From Neisseriaceae bacterium (GTDB lineage Bacteria; Pseudomonadota; Gammaproteobacteria; Burkholderiales; Neisseriaceae): 6,077 nt of DNA. Shown here in pieces: positions 1 to 4,370 of the stretch (positions are counted from its first letter, which is position 1; each line of letters opens with the position of its first letter). The translations under genes and the position numbers were made by a program. The notes under the pieces were generated by a model. The model worked only from the letters and a program-made list of their open reading frames with translations. It had not been told where the DNA came from and made no database searches. Location: NCBI GenBank assembly GCA_017446355.1, contig JAFSQZ010000074.1, forward strand, positions 1 through 6,077. Direction: 5' to 3'.

Positions 1-1
1 A

Positions 2-880
2 AATCAAAGCATCGGCTTTGAAAACCTTGAAGTGATTTTTGTCGATGACTGCTCTACTGACAATACCATAGAGTTGATTCATTCCACTTTAAATTCAGAT
101 ATTCATTATCAAGTCCATAAACTTCCTGTTAATTCTGGTGGAGCTTCTATTCCAAGAAATCTTGGTATGAAACATGCCAAGGGTGAATATCTATTTTTTA
201 TGGATTCCGATGATAATATTTATTCTTATACTATTGCCGATGCCATCAAGTATATTGAAAAGACAAATTGCGATTGCCTGTATCTTAAATTTGATTCTCC
301 CAGTGGACGTGGTATACCTATTAGAGTATTCCAAGCAGGTAATGTAGAAACAGCAGATTTATTAAAACATCATTTAACAAGATCATTGAATCCTATGAAA
401 TTTTATAGAAATTCAATGCTTCAAGTGCATAGAATTGGGTTTCCATTGTTGAGAAGTAATGAAGATAGGCTTTTTAATACAGAAGTCCTATGTCATACTA
501 ATAGGTGTAGTATTTTAGGCGATAAGCCTTATATTAGCGTGTATGACTGTGATGAAGTATCTTTAACTGTATATTCATATTTTACTATGGTAGATTATAT
601 AAAGGTTACGCAAAGTATCTTTTCAATTATTGATAATGCAGGTTTGGATTTTGTTAAAAAATTACAAATATTTAATGGGATGATGCGATTAGTTTTTGAT
701 TTAGTTATTCGCTTTTATAAAAAGGAACGTGATGTTTCGCATTGGATTCGTATTATCTTATGCCACGCTCACATGATGGGCGTTTTCATTTTGGAAGAGG
801 AAGTCTATCCTGAACATAAAGAAATGTTCAAAATTTTTCAACAATATGACACTTATGGAGTTACTCGTACTTACCAATAA
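2..880 (+). CDS. Glycosyltransferase family 2 (GT-A fold), 5'-truncated by the window edge
   Basis: The frame is open to the window edge, so the N-terminus lies upstream. The 292 visible residues begin NQSIGFENLEVIFVDDCSTD, typical of a GT2 enzyme some 30-40 residues after its true start. Motifs in visible numbering are VDDCSTDNT at 14-22 (nucleotide-sugar site), a glycine-rich NSGGASIPRNLG stretch at about 44-55, and the metal-binding DSDD at 68-71. An ED pair (SNEDRLF, about 152-158) lies where many capsule and LPS GT2 enzymes have their acidic catalytic motif. The family transfers a sugar from an activated donor to a growing glycan on the cytoplasmic side of the inner membrane; donor and acceptor cannot be read from the sequence. 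A GTG at 32 is internal to the conserved VIFVDD strand and is not a credible start. The gene is much more AT-rich than lepA or hrpA and contains no DUS, which suggests a variable or acquired polysaccharide locus ending here. The family call is firm; the specific role is unknown. Confidence 0.85.
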   Translation, partial: NQSIGFENLEVIFVDDCSTDNTIELIHSTLNSDIHYQVHKLPVNSGGASIPRNLGMKHAKGEYLFFMDSDDNIYSYTIADAIKYIEKTNCDCLYLKFDSPSGRGIPIRVFQAGNVETADLLKHHLTRSLNPMKFYRNSMLQVHRIGFPLLRSNEDRLFNTEVLCHTNRCSILGDKPYISVYDCDEVSLTVYSYFTMVDYIKVTQSIFSIIDNAGLDFVKKLQIFNGMMRLVFDLVIRFYKKERDVSHWIRIILCHAHMMGVFILEEEVYPEHKEMFKIFQQYDTYGVTRTYQ

Positions 881-899
881 ATGAGATTGAGATAATGAT

Positions 900-995
900 A
901 TGGAACAGTTATACCAACAAGTTACAGATATTTTGAAAAACCAGCTTTTCAATATCAGCAAAAATTTAATTGATGAGTATTTATCATTTTGTTGA
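900..995 (+). pseudogene. Possible acyl carrier protein remnant (31-codon N-terminal piece)
   Basis: An ATG 19 bp after the glycosyltransferase stop, with only a weak GAG-type ribosome site about 8 nt upstream, opens a 31-codon ORF beginning MEQLYQQVTDILKNQLFNIS. Against E. coli ACP as I remember it, V8, I11, L12, Q15 and L16 fall at the same positions and a Ser-Phe pair comes within one residue. The frame then stops exactly where the DSL-serine helix should begin. In another frame, 992-1021 reads LNNIEEFLY then stop, resembling an ACP C-terminus. I infer an ACP-like gene with an internal deletion that removed the phosphopantetheine serine. Such small ACPs occur in some polysaccharide loci, which would fit the neighbour. 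It could also be a chance short ORF. Confidence 0.35.
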
Positions 996-1026
996 ATAAT
1001 ATTGAAGAATTTCTTTATTGAATAAC

Positions 1027-1054
1027 AAGAAGAGTGTTTCGTTTCGCTCTACTT
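1027..1054 (+). other. Weak hairpin in the intergenic region
   Basis: AGAGTG (1031-1036) can pair with CGCTCT (1045-1050) including one G-T wobble, around the loop TTTCGTTT. An outer AAG/CTT pair (1027-1029 with 1052-1054) lies beyond one mismatch. No T-tract follows, so it is not a normal terminator. It may be decayed repeat sequence. Confidence 0.25.
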
Positions 1055-1096
1055 CATTCGTCAACTAAATAGCAAGTTTTGTGAAAGTTTTAGGTT

Positions 1097-1119
1097 GCTT
1101 ATTGCAACAATAAGCTTTT
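1097..1119 (+). terminator. Probable intrinsic terminator of the upstream glycosyltransferase unit
   Basis: GCTTATTG (1097-1104) and CAATAAGC (1108-1115) form a perfect 8-bp stem around the three-base loop CAA, followed at once by TTTT. The stem is AT-rich and the T-run short, so termination may be inefficient. Its place after the glycosyltransferase and before the lepA promoter fits a boundary between two transcription units. Confidence 0.45.
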
Positions 1120-1158
1120 GCAAGTATTTCAGTTTTTCACTTAATTTTATTGTTTTTC

Positions 1159-1167
1159 TGTTAAAAT
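1159..1167 (+). promoter_or_regulatory. Candidate lepA promoter, extended -10
   Basis: TGTTAAAAT gives a TGn extension followed by TAAAAT, close to the sigma-70 consensus TATAAT. No convincing -35 hexamer lies 16-18 bp upstream, where the sequence is T-rich; extended -10 promoters tolerate this. Transcription would start near 1174, giving a leader of about 57 nt that contains the inverted DUS pair before the lepA ATG at 1231. Confidence 0.45.
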
Positions 1168-1183
1168 ACGCCATTTTTGTTTC

Positions 1184-1206
1184 GCTGCCTGAAATATTCA
1201 GGCAGC
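1184..1206. repeat. Inverted DUS pair in the lepA leader
   Basis: GCTGCCTGAA (1184-1193) and TTCAGGCAGC (1197-1206) form a perfect 10-bp stem around the loop ATA. The right arm with its flank (1197-1208) is a perfect AG-simDUS, AGGCTGCCTGAA, on the minus strand. The left arm with its flank (1182-1193) matches 10 of 12 on the plus strand. CTTTTG follows, so the hairpin has some terminator or attenuator character in the lepA leader. Confidence 0.8.
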
Positions 1207-1230
1207 CTTTTGAATAAAGTATTTTGCTTC

Positions 1231-3024
1231 ATGAAAAACATCAGAAATTTCTCCATTATCGCGCATATTGACCACGGAAAATCCACACTTGCAGACCGTT
1301 TTATTCAACATTGTGGCGGTTTAGAAATGCGTGAAATGAGTTCACAAGTTCTTGATTCAATGGATATTGAAAAAGAACGCGGCATCACCATCAAAGCTCA
1401 AACAGCTGCCTTAAACTACAAAGCACGCAATGGTGAAATTTATCAACTCAATTTAATTGATACACCAGGACACGTGGATTTTTCTTACGAAGTTTCCCGT
1501 TCACTTTCCGCTTGTGAAGGTGCGTTATTGGTTGTGGACGCATCACAAGGCGTGGAAGCACAAACGGTTGCCAATTGTTACACCGCTATTGATTTGGGTG
1601 TGGAAGTTGTGCCTGTGTTAAACAAAATTGATTTGCCAGCGGCTGACCCTGACCGTGTGGCGCAAGAAATTGAAGATATTATCGGCATAGATGCTGTTGG
1701 TGCGGTAACGTGTTCAGCAAAATCAGGAATGGGCATTGAAGATGTTTTGGAAGAAATTGTTACCAAAATTCCTGCGCCACAAGGCAATCCTGACGCGCCT
1801 TTACAAGCTGTTATCATTGATTCTTGGTTTGACAATTATGTGGGCGTGGTGATGTTGATTCGTGTGAAAAATGGCACGATTAAACTTAAAGACAAAGTGC
1901 GTTTTATGTCCACAAAAGCGGAAACACAAGTAGAACAACTTGGTGTGTTTACGCCAAAATCTGTACAACGCCAACAATTAAGCGCAGGCGAAGTGGGTTT
2001 TTTGATTACAGGTGTAAAAGAATTAGGGCAGGCAAAAGTTGGCGACACAGTAACCCTAGTTGCTAATCCTGCTGCTGAGCCTTTATCAGGTTTTAAAGAA
2101 GTACAAAGCCAAGTCTTTGCAGGTCTGTATCCTGTGGAAAGCCACGATTACGAAAATTTGCGAGACGCATTAGAAAAATTACAACTAAATGATGCATCAT
2201 TGCGCTTTGAACCAGAAGTGTCGCAAGCATTGGGTTTTGGTTTCCGTTGTGGTTTTTTAGGCTTGTTGCACTTGGAAATTGTGCAAGAACGCTTGGAACG
2301 CGAGTTTGATATGGATTTGATTACCACTGCACCAACAGTGGTTTATGAAGTCGTTTTAAAAAATGGCGACAAGATTGAAGTGGAAAATCCATCTAAACTG
2401 CCTGATATTGCCAGTATTGATACTATTTTAGAACCCATTATTACCGCCACTATTTTGGTGCCACAAGATTATGTGGGTAACGTAATGACACTGTGTAATC
2501 AAAAACGTGGCATACAGCGCAATATGCAATATATGGGTCGTCAAGTAATGCTGACTTATGATTTGCCAATGAATGAAGTGGTGATGGACTTTTTTGACAA
2601 ACTTAAATCCACATCGCGCGGTTATGCTTCTGTGGACTATGAATTTAAAGAGTTTATGCCTTCGGATTTGGTGAAATTAGACATTATGGTTAATGGCGAC
2701 AAAGTGGACGCGTTAAGTTTAATTGTTCATCGCCAAAATGCTGTACAACGTGGACGCGAGTTGGCGAGCAAAATGCGCGAATTGATACCACGACAAATGT
2801 TTGATATTGCTGTTCAGGCAGCTATTGGTGGACAAATTATCGCACGTGAAAATGTCAAAGCCTTGCGTAAAAACGTATTAGCAAAATGTTATGGTGGCGA
2901 CATTACACGTAAGAAAAAACTTCTTGAAAAACAAAAAGCTGGTAAAAAACGTATGAAACAAGTGGGTAATGTAGAAATTCCACAAAGTGCGTTTTTGGCG
3001 ATTTTGCAAATTGAGGATAAGTAA
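1231..3024 (+). CDS. lepA: Elongation factor 4 (LepA/EF4), ribosome-associated translational GTPase
   Basis: LepA binds ribosomes and hydrolyses GTP; it is linked to back-translocation of stalled ribosomes and to 30S biogenesis. The 597-residue length is normal for the family. GTPase motifs from Met1: G1 AHIDHGKST 11-19, G2 with RGITI 50-54, G3 DTPGH 77-81 (catalytic-type His81), G4 NKID 131-134, G5 SAK 162-164. Beta-barrel domain II (about 190-280) and the two EF-G-like alpha/beta domains follow, with GFGFRCGFLGLLHLEI at 335-350. The LepA-specific C-terminal domain runs from about 485, with the very basic segment ENVKALRKNVLAKCYGG at 540-556 and the lysine-rich stretch after it. The ATG at 1231 is chosen because MKNIRNFSIIAHIDHGKST is the canonical N-terminus. 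The longer frame from TTG at 1177 would translate the DUS hairpin. The ribosome site is weak (AAAG about 11 nt upstream). No DUS lies inside the gene. lepB follows on the same strand. Confidence 0.97.
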   Translation: MKNIRNFSIIAHIDHGKSTLADRFIQHCGGLEMREMSSQVLDSMDIEKERGITIKAQTAALNYKARNGEIYQLNLIDTPGHVDFSYEVSRSLSACEGALLVVDASQGVEAQTVANCYTAIDLGVEVVPVLNKIDLPAADPDRVAQEIEDIIGIDAVGAVTCSAKSGMGIEDVLEEIVTKIPAPQGNPDAPLQAVIIDSWFDNYVGVVMLIRVKNGTIKLKDKVRFMSTKAETQVEQLGVFTPKSVQRQQLSAGEVGFLITGVKELGQAKVGDTVTLVANPAAEPLSGFKEVQSQVFAGLYPVESHDYENLRDALEKLQLNDASLRFEPEVSQALGFGFRCGFLGLLHLEIVQERLEREFDMDLITTAPTVVYEVVLKNGDKIEVENPSKLPDIASIDTILEPIITATILVPQDYVGNVMTLCNQKRGIQRNMQYMGRQVMLTYDLPMNEVVMDFFDKLKSTSRGYASVDYEFKEFMPSDLVKLDIMVNGDKVDALSLIVHRQNAVQRGRELASKMRELIPRQMFDIAVQAAIGGQIIARENVKALRKNVLAKCYGGDITRKKKLLEKQKAGKKRMKQVGNVEIPQSAFLAILQIEDK

Positions 3025-3034
3025 TTTTTAAGTA

Positions 3035-3049
3035 TTCAGGCTGCCTGAA
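3035..3049. repeat. Two-faced DUS between lepA and lepB
   Basis: TTCAGGCTGCCTGAA contains AG-simDUS (AGGCTGCCTGAA, 3038-3049) on the plus strand and AG-kingDUS (AGGCAGCCTGAA) on the minus strand (3035-3046). With its flanking A and T it forms a 7-bp stem with a CTG loop (3034-3050). No T-tract follows, so it should not stop lepA-lepB readthrough. Confidence 0.85.
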
Positions 3050-3082
3050 TAATAAAAACATTATTGTAATTTTTAAATTTTT

Positions 3083-3087
3083 AAGGA
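3083..3087 (+). promoter_or_regulatory. lepB ribosome binding site that supports the GTG start
   Basis: AAGGA lies 6 nt before the GTG at 3094, a good Shine-Dalgarno position. This supports GTG as the lepB start, since the frame has no well-placed ATG nearby. Confidence 0.75.
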
Positions 3088-3093
3088 AAGACC

Positions 3094-4110
3094 GTGCAAT
3101 TTACGCTTTTTAGTTTATTGGGTATTGCTGCTTTTGTGATTGGTTTGGTTTTGCTGTTTTCAGGCAGCAAAGAACGTAGTGATACTGGCGATTGGAGCAG
3201 CAGTATTCAATGGGGTTACTTGTTCAGTATGATGGGCATTTTTGCCTTTTTAGCGTCAGGTTTACAATGGAGCTTAACCGCAGTATTGTTGTTGTTTACA
3301 CTGATTACGGGTGCAACTTGGGTGTGGCAAAAAATTGCGATGAAAGGTAAAACGGAGAACGATAGCAATCATTTTCGCGATTATATGGCCGATTTTTTTC
3401 CTATTATCGCTGTTATATTTCTCGTACGCACTTTTGTTGTTGAACCTTTTCAAATTCCGTCTAGCTCTATGCGTCCAGGTTTGATAAAAGGTGATTATAT
3501 TTTGGTCAATAAATTTACTTATGGCATTCGTGTACCTGTTTTAAACAATGTTATTATTCCTGTTAATAAAGTACAACGTGGTGATGTTGCCGTGTTCAAT
3601 TATCCTATTGAACCCAATTTAAATTACATCAAACGTATTGTGGCGGTTGAAGGTGATGTGATTGAATACAAAGATAAAGTGTTGAAAGTTAATGGTGAAA
3701 TTCAACAAGATATTGCCGCTGGCGACTATAACTACGCGAATGACAATCAAGCAAATATTTCCGAGCAAGCGCAACGTTTTCACGCTACTTTTGCAGGTAA
3801 ACAATTTGATGTGTTAAAAGAAGAAAATCAACCCAGCGTTTTGATTCCCACATTGTTGCATTATCAAGATGAATTGATTAAACACGATTTACCGAATGAA
3901 TTGGCGAGTCAATGTCAATACGAATCAGATGGTAGTGGTTTTCAATGCACCGTTCCACAAGGCAAATATTTTGCAATGGGTGATAACCGCGATAGCAGCG
4001 CAGATAGTCGTTATTGGGGGTTTGTAGATGATAAACAATTGGTTGGCAAAGCGATGTTGATTTGGTTGAATGCTGGTGAGTTAAGCCGAATAGGTAAAAG
4101 TATTCAATAA
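3094..4110 (+). CDS. lepB: Signal peptidase I (LepB)
   Basis: LepB is the inner-membrane serine protease that removes signal peptides from exported preproteins on the periplasmic side. The 338 residues begin with a GTG and carry hydrophobic segments at about 4-23, 43-56 and 61-78, then a fourth before the catalytic domain at about 102-116. Family boxes are all present: IPSSSMRPGL (121-130) with nucleophile Ser125 just before Met126, YIKRIVAVEGD (178-188) with general base Lys180, and the GDNRDSSADSRYWGF box (296-310). Cys274 and Cys285 lie a few residues apart in the periplasmic domain and could form a disulfide, as known in E. coli LepB. Residues about 200-290 are the variable insertion expected of Gram-negative enzymes. 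The 69-bp gap after lepA without a clear terminator suggests one operon, matching the common lepA-lepB order. No rnc follows: a terminator and the convergent hrpA come next. A DUS core (3159-3170) is translated as part of SGSK near residues 23-26. Confidence 0.97.
   Translation: MQFTLFSLLGIAAFVIGLVLLFSGSKERSDTGDWSSSIQWGYLFSMMGIFAFLASGLQWSLTAVLLLFTLITGATWVWQKIAMKGKTENDSNHFRDYMADFFPIIAVIFLVRTFVVEPFQIPSSSMRPGLIKGDYILVNKFTYGIRVPVLNNVIIPVNKVQRGDVAVFNYPIEPNLNYIKRIVAVEGDVIEYKDKVLKVNGEIQQDIAAGDYNYANDNQANISEQAQRFHATFAGKQFDVLKEENQPSVLIPTLLHYQDELIKHDLPNELASQCQYESDGSGFQCTVPQGKYFAMGDNRDSSADSRYWGFVDDKQLVGKAMLIWLNAGELSRIGKSIQ
3159..3170 (-). repeat. Partial DUS within lepB
   Basis: TTCAGGCAGCAA reads TTGCTGCCTGAA on the minus strand: the 10-base core GCTGCCTGAA is intact and the first two bases differ from AG-simDUS (10 of 12). 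It lies in the codons just after the first membrane segment of LepB. Confidence 0.6.
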
Positions 4111-4125
4111 GTTTGATTATCTTGG

Positions 4126-4162
4126 AAAAGGCTGCCTGAATGTGATGTTTAGGCAGCTTTTT
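4126..4162 (+). terminator. DUS-based intrinsic terminator after lepB, probably bidirectional
   Basis: A perfect AG-simDUS (4129-4140) is followed 7 nt later by an inverted partial copy (TTTAGGCAGC, 4148-4157) and five T residues. GCTGCCT pairs with AGGCAGC, extended inward by a G-T wobble and two A-T pairs, and outward by a wobble and four A-T pairs (4126-4129 with 4159-4162). The loop is TGTGATG. On the opposite strand the stem is followed by CTTTTCC, so it could also stop transcripts running leftward from hrpA. DUS inverted pairs acting as terminators are well known in Neisseria. Confidence 0.85.
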
Positions 4163-4165
4163 ATG

Positions 4166-4183
4166 GTTTTGTAAAAGTTTTAG
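4166..4183 (+). repeat. 18-bp repeat, copy 2 (copy 1 at 1076-1093)
   Basis: GTTTTGTAAAAGTTTTAG here and GTTTTGTGAAAGTTTTAG at 1076-1093 differ at a single base. Looser relatives occur at 4227-4242 (GTTTTGCAAAGGTTTC) and 4355-4370 (GTTTTGCAAGCGTTTC), which match each other at 14 of 16. All four lie in intergenic sequence. The low complexity of the motif weakens the case. Confidence 0.5.
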
Positions 4184-4289
4184 AATGAGATTCTTCACGT
4201 TTTCTGTGGAATGTTCAGAATGACGAGTTTTGCAAAGGTTTCATTCTGAACTTTTTGCAGGAGTTTTGGGAAGTGAAGAATCTCATTCT
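4182..4289. repeat. Nested palindromic intergenic element (about 108 bp)
   Basis: The outer arms AGAATGAGATTCTTCAC (4182-4198) and GTGAAGAATCTCATTCT (4273-4289) are perfect 17-bp inverted repeats. Inside them, GTTCAGAATGA (4213-4223) and TCATTCTGAAC (4241-4251) are perfect 11-bp inverted repeats with a 17-base loop. No ORF of interest lies inside. The structure could fold into a long two-tier hairpin in RNA or be a small non-autonomous element of MITE or REP type. I see no convincing target-site duplication. It occupies the gap between the converging lepB and hrpA. Confidence 0.6.
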
Positions 4290-4370
4290 TTGGTTGATAA
4301 AGATTTTTCCCTTTCACTTCGTTCAAGGTCAAAATGACGAATGATAAAAGACAGGTTTTGCAAGCGTTTC
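4290..4370. other. Repeat-derived spacer between the palindrome and hrpA
   Basis: I see no gene here. GGTCAAAATGACGA (4327-4340) matches GTTCAGAATGACGA (4213-4226) at 12 of 14 bases, and GTTTTGCAAGCGTTTC (4355-4370) resembles 4227-4242. The stretch therefore looks like a second, decayed copy of the core of the palindromic element in the same orientation. TGACGAATGA (4335-4344) also occurs inverted at 1054-1063 in the other intergenic region. Confidence 0.4.

Noticed and set aside
32..34. GTG as start of the glycosyltransferase
   Set aside because: The frame stays open upstream and the residues before it (SIGFENLE) continue the conserved first strand, so the gene starts before the window.
758..961. 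Minus-strand ORF of 67 codons at the end of the glycosyltransferase
   Set aside because: It is mostly antisense to the conserved reading frame, with no recognisable motif or start signal.
1177..1230. Longer lepA reading frame beginning at TTG 1177 (18 extra residues)
   Set aside because: It would translate the inverted DUS pair, has no ribosome site, and the family N-terminus begins at the MKNIRNFS methionine at 1231.
3878..4198. Minus-strand ORF of 106 codons overlapping the lepB 3' end
   Set aside because: It is antisense to conserved lepB codons and runs through the terminator; the translated sequence shows no domain and no ribosome site.
4182..4289. Correia repeat (CREE/NEMIS) identity for the palindrome
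   Set aside because: The characteristic TATAGTGGATTAA-type ends are not present and the arms are unrelated in sequence.
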